Assembly: GCF_023101665.1 (NCBI RefSeq)
Contig: NZ_CP082163.1
Location: forward strand, 1-64,000
DNA from: Bradyrhizobium sp. 195
Lineage (GTDB): Bacteria > Pseudomonadota > Alphaproteobacteria > Rhizobiales > Xanthobacteraceae
Length of the DNA stretch: 64,000 bases
Direction: 5' to 3'
Numbering within the stretch: position 1 is the stretch's first letter; each line of letters opens with the position of its first letter. Made by a program: the position numbers and the translations under genes. The notes under the pieces are model-generated. The model saw only the letters and a program-made list of their open reading frames with translations. It was not told the DNA's origin and did no database searches. Below, piece by piece: positions 26,956-35,969 of this stretch.

Positions 26956-28131
26956 TTAGCTGCGCGCGGGACCCACCGTGTCCGCCATTCTGGCGCCGCG
27001 CGCCCCGATCGGCTTGGGCGATCCGGTGGTCGTATCGCGCGCGGTCTGATGCTCCATCTCAGCATCCAGCTCGGCTCCGAGCAGGATCACGATGGCCGAG
27101 ATCCAGAGCCAGGTCATGAAGCCGATCACAGCGCCGAGCGAGCCGTAGGTCTCGTTGAACTTTCCGAAACTGCCCGCATACCAGGAGAACAGCGCGGAGG
27201 CCGCGAGCCAGAGCACCGCGGCCACGGCGCTGCCCCAGGTGATCCAGCGCCAGCGCGGGGCCTCCCGGCTCGGCCCGTAGCGGTAGATCAGCGCCAGCGC
27301 CAACGCGACGGCGACGAACATCGCGGGCCACCGGGCGATGCGCAGCATCAGGTCGGCAAAATTCGACAGCCCGATGAACTTCAGCGCGACCGGAATGACC
27401 ACGACGGCGCCCAGCGCGGCCAGCACGAACACGATCCCGGCGAGCGTGAAGGACAGCGACACGGCGTTGAGGGTGATGAAGCCCCGCTTCTCCCGCTCGC
27501 CGTAGACGATGTTCAGAGTGTCGAACAGCGACTTCATCGCGGCGTTGGCGCTCCAAAGGGAAATCCCGAGACCGATGACGAAGGTCGCCCCGAGCGTCCC
27601 GCCGCCCTTCGAGGCGACCCGCGTGAGCTGGTCCCGGGCGACGTCCACCGCGCCGCGGGGCAGGAAGCCGGAGACCTGGTCCAGGTGCCTCGCGATGGCG
27701 GTCGGATCGGAGAACAGGCCGTAGATCGCGACCAGGGCCGCGAGCGCGGGAAAGATCGCCAGAAGGCTGTAGTAGGTCATGCCCGCGGCCAGCGCCAGGA
27801 CGCGGTGCTCGGAGATGTTGGAATAGACCCGCAGCAGAATGTCCTTCCATCCGCGCGCCGGGATCTCGGAGGGTGAGCTCGCCTGCCGGCCGCGCCCATC
27901 CTGGTCCTCGAACTCCGCGGCTGCTTTGCGAGGCGCAATCTCGCTGCGGCCGCTCGCGCGCAAGGGATTTCTTCCGGGGGATTGGCCTGGGCGGCGCTCT
28001 TCCGGCGCGAGTACCGTGGTCAGGGCTGCCGCCATCAGCAGAACGATCCCCGAGATGACGGTCCACTTGTCCGGCTGGGCCGACCGTTCCCGCTCGGCGG
28101 CTGCAACGTGTCTCTTGGCTGCGGTCGTCAT
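26956..28131 (-). CDS. YihY/BrkB-family inner-membrane protein
   Basis: 391 residues. After a Pro/Arg-rich cytoplasmic N-terminal region comes the YihY domain (about 95-350): ALAAGMTYYSLLAIFPALAALVA, the GLGISLWSANAAMKSLFDTLN segment (broken here: GLGISLWSANAAMKSLF-DTLN), and NETYGSLGAVIGFMTWLW near the end. About six to seven membrane helices. Function of the family is not settled; it was once called ribonuclease BN in error. The gene is followed after 80 nt upstream by the response regulator on the same strand. Confidence 0.92.
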   Translation of the reverse strand: MTTAAKRHVAAAERERSAQPDKWTVISGIVLLMAAALTTVLAPEERRPGQSPGRNPLRASGRSEIAPRKAAAEFEDQDGRGRQASSPSEIPARGWKDILLRVYSNISEHRVLALAAGMTYYSLLAIFPALAALVAIYGLFSDPTAIARHLDQVSGFLPRGAVDVARDQLTRVASKGGGTLGATFVIGLGISLWSANAAMKSLFDTLNIVYGEREKRGFITLNAVSLSFTLAGIVFVLAALGAVVVIPVALKFIGLSNFADLMLRIARWPAMFVAVALALALIYRYGPSREAPRWRWITWGSAVAAVLWLAASALFSWYAGSFGKFNETYGSLGAVIGFMTWLWISAIVILLGAELDAEMEHQTARDTTTGSPKPIGARGARMADTVGPARS

Positions 28132-28211
28132 GAGTTGGGCTGGTGACTCCGGCCTGCCCGGTCGGGCAACAGCCGTCGTGGCGGAACGTTCCCGTTCGTC
28201 CGACCGGGCGG

Positions 28212-28598
28212 CTAGACCGGCGGCCCGCCGGCGTTGAGGAGCTGGGAAACCGCGGTGACGAGCTGCGCCGGTGCGAACGGCTTCGTGAGAAGGATGCTGT
28301 TGGGTACGCCGAACCTGGCCCAGTCATCCGCGGCCGTCCCGGTCATGTACACGACGGGGAAGGCAGGGTCGCGCTCTCGGGCGATGCGCGCGAGGTCCCA
28401 GCCGGTCATGGTGCCCTTGAGGTTCACGTCGGTCACCAGCGCCCGGAAACTGGCGATCTCGCCCTTGAGAAGGGTGACCGCGTCCTCCGCCGAGGAAAGG
28501 ACTTCCGGGAGGAAGCCGCCCTCGCTCAGTGCGTCCTCCAGCATCTCCCGAATCTGGAAGTCGTCCTCCGCGATCAGAATCTTGAGCGGTTCGTTCAA
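28212..28598 (-). CDS. Receiver-only response regulator (CheY-like)
   Basis: 128 residues with a single receiver domain and no output domain. Phosphorylation-site residues are visible: D12/D13 (IAEDD), phosphoacceptor D57 (LVTDVNL), T86 (YMTGTA) and K106 (LLTKPF). The best start is TTG at 28598 with AGGA 5 nt upstream; the open frame extends to 28688 and a GTG at 28610 is possible. It may work with the HWE kinase at 32117, as such pairs occur in alphaproteobacterial stress phosphorelays; this is an inference. Confidence 0.85.
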   Translation of the reverse strand: MNEPLKILIAEDDFQIREMLEDALSEGGFLPEVLSSAEDAVTLLKGEIASFRALVTDVNLKGTMTGWDLARIARERDPAFPVVYMTGTAADDWARFGVPNSILLTKPFAPAQLVTAVSQLLNAGGPPV

Positions 28599-28727
28599 GG
28601 CTGTCCTCACTGGAGCGTCTACTCGACCGCGCCCGCCCTTGTTCCTTTGGAATCGTTGTAATTGCACCCCTCGATCCGTCGCCTTCACGGTCTCCGGCGA
28701 CCGGGAAGCACAGTACGCCGCCTCGCA

Positions 28728-30731
28728 TCAAAGCCCGAACGGATAGGTGTCCGGGACGCCGGTCGGGCGATGCTCTGGTCCCAAAGGACGGACCGAGTGC
28801 GTCTCGTCGAACCACAAGAACGCGTCGAACTGCTGAGGCATCGAAGCTTCCGCATAGTGGCTTTGCAACTCGGTGCTCGGGCGGTAGATGACGCCGATGA
28901 ACCGTTCGAGGCGCGGCTCGAGCAGGCAACGGCGAAGGCTCTCGTCCCGGCGGAATTCGAGAAAACCGCTCGCCGCTCCCGCGTCGTGGAACAGCCGCTC
29001 ATAGCTGTCCGGCCGGGACGGCCGCACCTGCATCACTTCCATCTCGCCGTCCCAATCCGACGCGGCGGCGACGGTGCCCGTATGGGTGCCGAACCCGATC
29101 AGACACGCTGCTTCGGCAAACTTCTCCCGACAAAGCTGACCGATGTTGAGTTCGTCGCGGACCGCGCCCATCTCGGTGAAACGGGCGTCTCCGATGTGGG
29201 AGTTATGCGCCCAGACCACGGCCTTGGATCGGGGACCTTGTGCGTCCAGGATATGGCCCAGGGTCTCGAACATGTGCGTGTCGCGGAGATTCCAGGATTC
29301 GGCGCCGCCGTAGTACATGATGCGGTAGTAGCGCTCGGCCGAGGCGATCAGCCGCGCGTTCTGCGCGGCGTCCAGGAAGCTGTCCGGATCGCTCGCCGCG
29401 TAGTCCAACTCCTTCTTCAGGATATCCTGGCACTGCCGAAGGATCTCCGCCTCGCATTTCCGGTAGCCTTCGGTCAGGACGGCACGGCCGTAGGTCGAAG
29501 GTTCGCGCTGCCAAGGGGTCAGGCAGCCGTAGCGTTCGCGGGCCACGGCCGCGGCTTCGGGATCCACGCCGTCGAGGTAGGCGAGAACGGCCGCGATCGA
29601 GCTTCGCATGTTGTAGATGTCGAGGCCGAAGAATCCGGCCGGCTCGCCTGTCGGCTTTCCTTCATTGTGTTTGCGCATCCACGCCACGAAGGCCGCGACA
29701 TCCGTGTTGCGCCACATCCAGGTCGGGAAACGCTCGAACGGCCTTTCGCCGGAGCCGCGGGACGCCCGATGGCGAACGTAGCGGTCGATGGCGGCGGCGT
29801 CCGGCCAATCCGCCTCGACCGCAACGATCGTAAAGCCGTGCTTCTCGATCAGGTGGCGCGTGATCGCGGCGCGCGCCTGGTAGAATTCCGACGTGCCATG
29901 ACTGGCTTCGCCCAGCAGGACGACGCGGCACTGCGCGAAACGATCAAAGAGGGCGCCGAAGGCGGGATCTTCGAGGGCCGGCAAGGGTTCGATGGCGGCG
30001 CCGATCATCTCCGGCAGCGAGCGGAAGCGTGTGCGCCCGGGGATGTGATTGCTGGCGGCGCGCGTGCCGTCCTCGGCCCATCCGTGCTCTCCGATCAGGG
30101 GCACGAAGCGGACCGCCCCGAAGGTTTCTTCGTCGTATTCCGCTTCGCTCCGGCGCGTGACCCGCAGCAGCGACTGTTCGTCTTCGCGAGCGCCGACGGG
30201 GATGACGAGCCGCCCGCCGACGGCCAATTGGCTCTTGAGCGCATTCGGCACCGTCGGGCCGCCAGCGGCTACCAGGATCGCGTCGAATGGCGCTTCTGCG
30301 GGCAGGCCGCGGGTGCCGTCGCCGGTGTGAACCACGCAGTTGTCGTATCCTTGCGCCGCCAGACGCAGGGCGGCGATCCTGGCCAGATCGGCATGTCGCT
30401 CGATTGTGTGAACTGATCCGGCGAGGCGCGAGGCGACCGCCGCGGCATAGCCCGAACCGGTCCCGACCTCGAGCACCTTGTCTGCCGGTTTCAGTTCGGC
30501 CGCTTCGCTCATCAATGCGACGATATAGGGCTGCGAGATGGTCTGGGCGTTCGCGATCGGCAGCGCCCCATCCTCATAGGCGAATTCCTCGAAGCCGGAT
30601 TCCACGAACCGCTCCCGAGGGACCTGTGCCATGGCCTTCAGGACGCGCCGGTCGCGGACGCCGCGGCCAGCAAGTTGAACCTCGACCATGCGGTCGCGAA
30701 GTTGGGCGAATTCGGCCAACGCAGCCTCCAT
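28728..30731 (-). CDS. pcm: Fusion: isoaspartyl O-methyltransferase + erythromycin-esterase-like domain
   Basis: 667 residues from the ATG at 30731. Residues 1 to about 215 are a protein-L-isoaspartate O-methyltransferase (QTISQPYIVALM, SAM loop VLEVGTGSGYA at 86-96, FDAILVAAGG), which starts repair of isomerised aspartates. Residues about 235-655 match the erythromycin esterase (EreA/Succinoglycan biosynthesis-type) family: VVLLGEASHGTSEFYQARA with the putative catalytic His, EADWPD, WMRKHN and KAVVWAHNSHIGDARF. Substrate of the second half is unknown; real macrolide cleavage should not be assumed. The frame is open 82 codons further upstream without homology. Confidence 0.9.
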   Translation of the reverse strand: MEAALAEFAQLRDRMVEVQLAGRGVRDRRVLKAMAQVPRERFVESGFEEFAYEDGALPIANAQTISQPYIVALMSEAAELKPADKVLEVGTGSGYAAAVASRLAGSVHTIERHADLARIAALRLAAQGYDNCVVHTGDGTRGLPAEAPFDAILVAAGGPTVPNALKSQLAVGGRLVIPVGAREDEQSLLRVTRRSEAEYDEETFGAVRFVPLIGEHGWAEDGTRAASNHIPGRTRFRSLPEMIGAAIEPLPALEDPAFGALFDRFAQCRVVLLGEASHGTSEFYQARAAITRHLIEKHGFTIVAVEADWPDAAAIDRYVRHRASRGSGERPFERFPTWMWRNTDVAAFVAWMRKHNEGKPTGEPAGFFGLDIYNMRSSIAAVLAYLDGVDPEAAAVARERYGCLTPWQREPSTYGRAVLTEGYRKCEAEILRQCQDILKKELDYAASDPDSFLDAAQNARLIASAERYYRIMYYGGAESWNLRDTHMFETLGHILDAQGPRSKAVVWAHNSHIGDARFTEMGAVRDELNIGQLCREKFAEAACLIGFGTHTGTVAAASDWDGEMEVMQVRPSRPDSYERLFHDAGAASGFLEFRRDESLRRCLLEPRLERFIGVIYRPSTELQSHYAEASMPQQFDAFLWFDETHSVRPLGPEHRPTGVPDTYPFGL

Positions 30732-30979
30732 CGGAGTTCTGGTGCGAGAAGCCAATCGGGAGAGGCCGAGCCGGTTCCTTTCCGCGGCCAGACGCCTGCT
30801 GCCGCGGCGATGCTCGGAACCGTCGAACACAGGGGAGCCGACACGCCAGGCGGCCCCGCCTGAGCCGGCTGAAGACAAGGCGAAAACTGTATCTGGAGCG
30901 AAAGGGTCGCAATCGTGGGAACGACCCGGCAGTCGATCTCGCGCGATATGACCGAGCAGAAGGATCTGCAGGGACAAGC

Positions 30980-31411
30980 TCGCCGCGCTCGTTGATCTCG
31001 GACGACCCCGTGACGCGCAGCGTGGTCTCGACCCAGATCTCGCTCTTCTCGCGGTGAGGCGACCTGTAGATGATCCGCGCCTCTTCCGCCTGGCCGTTCT
31101 TCACGGTCGACGACCTGCTCGACACGCGGGCGGTCTTCCGGATTGAGACCAGTGAGGGCGAGACGTTCCCAGCAGCTTGGCGGGATCCCAGCCGAGGATC
31201 CGCGCACACGCCGTCAAAGCGTATAGGATGCGCTCGTCGAGACGCGCATCGCGACGTCGCTGCACTCTTCGGCGAGCAGACGGACGTCGGCCTCCTTGGC
31301 GAGGAGGGCCGCGGCCAACCGTTGCCGCTGCGCAAGATAGCGGACGAGCCAAAGCCCGATCAGGGCGAGCGCCAAGGTCAGGCCGGCGACGATGGACATT
31401 CGCACGGCCGC
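30980..31411 (-). pseudogene. Decayed PAS-domain sensor (probably diguanylate-cyclase type), several frameshifts
   Basis: A PAS sensor can be pieced together only by changing frame. The frame starting near 31399 gives a membrane helix (MSIVAGLTLALALIGLWLV) and a linker ending LLAEECSDVAMRV. A second frame continues DERILYALTACARILGWDPAKLLGTS, a third NPEDRPRVEQVV, and a fourth KNGQAEEARIIYRSPHR then EIWVETTLRV. This is the order of a PAS fold; the catalytic part (GGDEF or kinase) is missing. It lies just upstream of the methyltransferase-esterase gene on the same strand. Confidence 0.7.
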
Positions 31412-31769
31412 CTCCCGGCGCCATGAGAATTCCGGGGCAGCTGCCGCGCAGGAACGACGCTGGCGCGGTCTCGTTGGTGCTTTAGGCCTCGCGAAAATGC
31501 CTGGCCGGCGTGGCTCCGCCCCAACCCCAAAAGCCCCCAAGGCGGGGCTACGCTCAGGCCGCACGCCCGGACGCATCGTGCGGAGTAGCACCGGCGCCGG
31601 TCCCGAGCCTTAGCCTTAGCCTTCCATCGCGTGAAAATGAGATCGCGGTGTGACTCTGTCGGATCGCGTGACCCAGGCGTCGATCTTTCAGGCAATCGTC
31701 GCCTGAAAGAACGAAAGTCCGCCGGCGTGCATGCCCTGTCCAACCGCAACCCGAGCGGGACCTGCCACG
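31412..31769. other. Intergenic stretch with one strong inverted repeat
   Basis: No gene is supported in this 360-bp stretch. Its only clear structure is the perfect 10-bp inverted repeat described separately at 31684-31710. Confidence 0.4.
31684..31710. repeat. Perfect inverted repeat / hairpin
   Basis: Arms TCTTTCAGGC and GCCTGAAAGA with a 7-nt loop. No T-run follows on either strand, so it is either a factor-dependent or weak terminator for the minus-strand gene at 31770, or an operator. Confidence 0.5.
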
Positions 31770-31979
31770 CTAGGCCGATCTGCGACTCGCCTCCCGCAGC
31801 GCCCCTCGGCCGATGGCCTCGAGCTCGCCCAAAGTCCTGTGGCCGCTCTCGGCGGCCTGGAGGAGCTTTTCGGCGACTCGCTTGCGGGTTTCGTGATCAC
31901 CGCCGCAGGGCAACTTTTGGCAAACTCTCTCCAGCGCCACTTCCAGATTGGCGGTCGTTCTGCGGTCAAAGCTCGTCAT
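31770..31979 (-). CDS. Small helical protein, paralogue of the gene at 25211
   Basis: 69 residues from the ATG at 31979 (a GTG one codon earlier is possible); GAGG lies 7 nt upstream. Contains a CGGDHETRKRVAEKLLQAAE helix and a GELEAIGRGALREA end, matching the family member at 25211. It has two cysteines near residue 24-28. Function unknown. Confidence 0.65.
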   Translation of the reverse strand: MTSFDRRTTANLEVALERVCQKLPCGGDHETRKRVAEKLLQAAESGHRTLGELEAIGRGALREASRRSA

Positions 31980-32116
31980 CACGCGACCTCAAAGTGAAGC
32001 AGCGAAATAACGGAGGCGAGCGTAGCATTCGTCCGCCCGGGAAGGGAAATGGAATCGACGCTGCACCTGCGAGGAAGCGGCGACCAGCGCGCTGCCGAAG
32101 CTCGCGCCGGAGCGTT

Positions 32117-33250
32117 TCATTGCCGCGGGCTTTCAACGGATGCCGTTAGCGAGGGCGCCGGTATCTTTCGGTTGACGTTCATGGTCACTCGGACCCCTTT
32201 TCCCGGCGTCGACTCCACATTGAAGTCCGTTTTCGCGTTTTCTCTCAGAGTCTGAACGATGAGTGCGCCGACCTTTCCCGGAACCGGCCATGTGACGCCC
32301 TCAGGCAATCCCCGTCCATCGTCCGCGATGAGCACACGGCACCGGTCGTCGCTCTGTCGCAGACATTCGATGGTGATCACACCCTGGCCGCGACCCTCGA
32401 AGGCATATTTGAAGGAGTTGGTCAGCACCTCGTTGACGACGAGCCCCACCGACAACGCGGTGTTGACGGACACCGGCGCATACTCCGTCTTTTGCTCGAG
32501 CCGAATTCCGTCCACGGCGCAGGTGTTCATGACCGCGGCGGCGATCTGGCTGAGATAATGGCCGAGGTCGATCTGGTCGCTGGCGGCATCGTTCGAAAGC
32601 GCATGATAAAGCAGATGCAAGGACTCAATGCGCCCGGCAAGGGTTTCCAAGTTGACCTTTTCGCCGCGCCTCTCGTTGCGGGCTTCGAGACGTATCAGCG
32701 CGACAATCAATTGCAGATTGTTCTTTACGCGGTGCTGCAACTCTCGCAGCAGAATATCTCTGTCCCGTATCTGACGCGCATATTCCTCGCGTTCCGCCCG
32801 CGCCCTGTCGGTGATGTCGATGAGCGCGGCGATGCGATAATTCTCGGTGCCATCCTCGTTTTGAATGAAGCCCGAGAAAGCCTCGACGACAAGCGCTCTT
32901 GGGTGCTCCGCTCGGAATATGCCGAGAAACTCTTCTCCGCCCGTCAGCATGGCCAAATCCAGCGAGACCTTCGAATCGTCTTCGTCCTTGAACCCACCCA
33001 AAATGGACCAGCCCTTGCCTGCGCAATCCTTCGCGTCCCGGCCGAAGAGCGTTTCGAATGCTTTATTCGCGTAGCAGATGCGCTGATCGCCACGAAAGAA
33101 CTTCGAGACGGCGATCGCAATGGGGATGTAGTCCAGGAACTGCTTGAATTCTTCGGTCTCGATGGCCTTCGAGAGCTCTGCCGAGTCGAACAGATCGTTG
33201 ATCTGCTGGGCGCTCTCGGACAGCTCCGGATCAGGTTGTTCCGACGACAT
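32117..33250 (-). CDS. PAS sensor histidine kinase of the HWE/HisKA_2 type
   Basis: Soluble cytoplasmic kinase, 377 residues from the ATG at 33250 (AGGAAAGGG upstream). A PAS domain (about 35-150: FLDYIPIAIAVSKFF, YANKAFETLFGR, GTENYRIAALIDITDR) leads into LLRELQHRVKNNLQLIVALI with the phosphorylated His173, then the ATPase domain with N-box VVNEVLTNSFKYAF and ADDGRGLP. This family includes PhyK-like kinases of the alphaproteobacterial general stress response. No cognate regulator is adjacent; the nearest is the receiver at 28212. Confidence 0.92.
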   Translation of the reverse strand: MSSEQPDPELSESAQQINDLFDSAELSKAIETEEFKQFLDYIPIAIAVSKFFRGDQRICYANKAFETLFGRDAKDCAGKGWSILGGFKDEDDSKVSLDLAMLTGGEEFLGIFRAEHPRALVVEAFSGFIQNEDGTENYRIAALIDITDRARAEREEYARQIRDRDILLRELQHRVKNNLQLIVALIRLEARNERRGEKVNLETLAGRIESLHLLYHALSNDAASDQIDLGHYLSQIAAAVMNTCAVDGIRLEQKTEYAPVSVNTALSVGLVVNEVLTNSFKYAFEGRGQGVITIECLRQSDDRCRVLIADDGRGLPEGVTWPVPGKVGALIVQTLRENAKTDFNVESTPGKGVRVTMNVNRKIPAPSLTASVESPRQ

Positions 33251-33425
33251 CGGCCCTTTCCTCGACTCGTTGCGCGGCTTGCGCGCCCCGCCCGCATTGC
33301 CGGCGGCCCGTACCGGGCCGGCGGCCCGTACCGGAGGAGGTTTCGGGGGGATGCTAGGGCCGCCGCGGCCAATCCGCAATCGGGAACGGAATGCCGCCGG
33401 ATCGATCCCGGCATGACCGGGTGTT

Positions 33426-33733
33426 TTACGAAAGCAGCAACGGCGATGTCTGGCTGCTGACGCGCGACCCGGTGTCGAAGATCACCGCGCCGGCGCCGTC
33501 CAGCCGAACCATCGTTGCCTCTTCAATCGTGGGTGCCACGGCGCTGCGACGGAGCATCTCGTCGAGATCTTCCTGCGGGCAATTCCGGAGCCGGTCGGCC
33601 GCTTCGCTTGGCAGCGTTTTTCCGAAGCGCGCCCCCGGCACCATGGCGATATTGTCGAACGTACAGTCCTGCGCACGTGCTCGACCATCCCACGCAACAA
33701 CGGGTTCTTCTCCAAATCGACCGAGATCGGCAT
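33426..33733 (-). pseudogene. Unknown small gene split by one frameshift
   Basis: One frame starts at 33733 with MPISVDLEKNPLLRGMVEHVR. A second frame picks up directly (AQDCTFDNIAMVPGARFGK ...) and runs to a stop at 33426, giving a sensible 103-residue protein only if the reading frame shifts near 33670. The second frame alone could start at 33644. No family recognised. It could also be a sequencing error. Confidence 0.45.
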
Positions 33734-34080
33734 CTACCCCTCGCTTGTACTCGCATCACCGCGGCGGTCTCGCCCCATGTCACAGCGGCGGCGCGCATAG
33801 CCAGACGATACTGCCGACCGGAGCTCTTCGACTTGGGCCTCGATGAAGTCGAGGGTTACCCAGCAGCGCCTTGACCGCTTCCCGGGCGTCGCCGCCGCAG
33901 GCCGCGGATCGCCTGGTATGTTCCCGTTTCATTCCAAAGAGTCAAGATCCCCTCTCCCGAATTGCCATGGTGCAACGATGGCCTCCGGATGAATCTCGGG
34001 GACGGGCTTCCGATGTCGGAACCGGCAGTCGTCGTTCGTCTTGAATCCAGGCCGCCCCTATCTGTGGAGTTCTGCGTATC
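33734..34080. other. Intergenic stretch upstream of ku, no gene seen
   Basis: About 350 bp between the broken small gene and ku, which diverge. It presumably carries both promoters, but I see no defined site. Open frames here look like shadows. Confidence 0.3.
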
Positions 34081-35007
34081 ATGGCCCCGAGAGCGAATTG
34101 GAAAGGCTTCTTGCGTCTGTCCCTCGTCACCTGCCCCGTGGCGCTCTATCCGGCCACCTCCGAGAGCGAGAAGATCTCGTTCAACCAGCTCAACCGGCAG
34201 ACCGGCCATCGTATCAAGTACCTGAAGGTCGACGCCGACACCGGCGACGAGGTGGCCAACGAGGACATCGTCAAGGGCTACCAGCTCGAGAAGGACCAGT
34301 TCATTGAGGTGACCAAGGAGGAGCTCGAGGAGATCGCGCTCGAGTCCACGCGCACCATCGAGATCGACGAGTTCGTCGACAAGTCCGACATCGACCCGCG
34401 CTACCTGATCCGCCCCTACTACATCCGCCCCGACGGCAAGGTCGGCCACGACGCGTTCGCCGTGATCCGCGAGACCATCCGCGAGATGGACAAGGTCGCG
34501 ATCGGCCGCGTGGTGCTGACCAATCGCGAGCACATCATCGGGTTGGAGCCGATGGGCAAGGGTTTGGTCGGTACGCTGTTGCGCTACCCCTATGAGGTGC
34601 GCAGCGAACAGGAGTATTTCGACGAGATCCAGGACGTGAAGGTGACCAAGGATATGCTCGATCTCGCCAAGCACATCGTGAACCAGAAGGCGGGGCAGTT
34701 CGATCCAGAGAAGTTCGAGGACCACTACGAGAGCGCGCTGGTCGAGCTCATCAACCAGAAGCGGGCCGGCAAGCCCATCGTGCCGAAGGATCGGCCGAAA
34801 GGCGAGAACGTCGTCGATCTGATGGACGCACTGCGCAAGAGCGTCGGAGGCGCAGCAGCCGAGACGGGGACTGCAAAGAAGCCTGCCAAGAAGGCGAAAA
34901 AGACGGCCGCGGGTCAGAAGGAGATGCTGATGCCGATCGCCGGCAAGAAGCCTGCGAAGGACGCGGCGAAGAAGCCGACAGCAGGCACGCGGCGGAAGTC
35001 GGCTTGA
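34081..35007 (+). CDS. ku: Ku protein for non-homologous end joining
   Basis: Ring-shaped dimer that binds DNA double-strand ends and recruits ligase LigD. It has 308 residues. The N-terminus WKGFLRLSLVTCPVALYPAT is the typical bacterial Ku start; the core (GYQLEKDQFIEVTKEEL, RPYYIRPDGKVGHDAFAVI) is complete, and the tail (about 255-308) is Lys/Ala-rich as in many rhizobial Ku proteins. No ligD is in the window, so it must use a chromosomal ligase. GGAG lies 12 nt before the ATG. Confidence 0.95.
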   Translation: MAPRANWKGFLRLSLVTCPVALYPATSESEKISFNQLNRQTGHRIKYLKVDADTGDEVANEDIVKGYQLEKDQFIEVTKEELEEIALESTRTIEIDEFVDKSDIDPRYLIRPYYIRPDGKVGHDAFAVIRETIREMDKVAIGRVVLTNREHIIGLEPMGKGLVGTLLRYPYEVRSEQEYFDEIQDVKVTKDMLDLAKHIVNQKAGQFDPEKFEDHYESALVELINQKRAGKPIVPKDRPKGENVVDLMDALRKSVGGAAAETGTAKKPAKKAKKTAAGQKEMLMPIAGKKPAKDAAKKPTAGTRRKSA

Positions 35008-35052
35008 GATTGAGAATCACCGGGTGGCGCTCCATGGCGGTTGTAGACTGAC

Positions 35053-35761
35053 ATGGAAGAGGACGCGCATGTCAAAGCGGGGCTGCGGCTCGGCACAGCG
35101 GGATGCAATGTTCCCCAGAGCTGCAAGGAAAGGGTTGGCGGTGCAGGTAGTCACCTTGAGCGCTACGCACGGGTGTTGAACGCCACCGAGATCAACTCAT
35201 CCTTTCATAGGCCGCACCGGCGCTCGACGTACGAGAAGTGGGCGAGCGCGACACCGGATGATTTCCGATTTTCGGTCAAGGTGCCGAAGTCCGTCACTCA
35301 TTCGCAACGGCTTGCACCGGCTGAACTCGATCGGTTCATCGAAGAGAGCGCCGGGCTTGCTTGTTCAGTTTGCCCCGCGCAAGATGTTCGTGGAGTCCGA
35401 TGCGGAATTACTGTTCGGCGCACTGCGGGAAAGGACATCAGCCGCTCTCGCTTGCGAGCCGCGTCATGCCAGTTGGTTCACGCCCGAGGTCGGTGCTTGG
35501 CTTAGAGAGCGTCGGATTGGCCGCGTCGCTGCGGATCCGGCGCGGGTGCCGAACGCCGACCTGCCGGGCGGGTGGCCAGGCCTGCGCTATTTTCGACTGC
35601 ATGGAGCGCCGCGCATTTACTACTCCGCGTACGACGGGGCGTTCCTGCGAACGCTGAAGCCGCGGCTCGGTGCTGCGTCGTCGTCTACTGAGACCTGGTG
35701 CATCTTTGACAACACCGCCGCCGGCGCAGCGCTCGAGAACGCACTCGACCTGCTCGCTTGA
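35053..35761 (+). pseudogene. DUF72 (YecE-like) gene broken by a frameshift/deletion
   Basis: The first frame (35053 on) reads a DUF72 N-terminus: LRLGTAGCNVPQ, YARVLNATEINSSFHRPHR, TYEKWASATPDDFRFSVKVPKSVTH. Near 35355 it runs out of register. The rest continues in another frame as LLVQFAPRKMF, ACEPRHASWF, LRYFRLHGAPRIYYSAYD and ETWCIFDNTAAGAALENAL. The family segment between 'EESAG' and 'LLVQ' is short by about seven residues, so a small deletion is the likely cause. It lies 45 nt after ku. Confidence 0.85.
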
Positions 35762-35969
35762 GAGGCTTTCGGTCTTTGCCGAAGGCCTTTGGCTAGGCCT
35801 GACCTTCCCGATTTCGTCGCGTCACCAGTGCTTCTTGCACGCCGCGGGGAGGAAGGTGCGGGGCGCTCCCAAGGCGGGCGAGAATAGGAGGAACGCGCGT
35901 GGCAACCACACGTTCGAACTGATCGGAGCCGCAAAACGCGATTCCGAAGCATCAAACAGGAGATCGGTC

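Noticed and set aside
26941..28327. Overlapping long frames on both strands around the YihY gene
   Set aside because: Only the minus-strand frame 26956-28131 has membrane helices and family motifs; the others are shadows.
28728..29990. Erythromycin resistance gene
   Set aside because: The domain is esterase-like, but fused to a protein-repair enzyme; macrolide resistance cannot be claimed from family membership.
28662..30416. Open frame of 584 codons on the plus strand
   Set aside because: Antisense to the methyltransferase-esterase fusion; low-complexity Arg/Gly/Ala composition.
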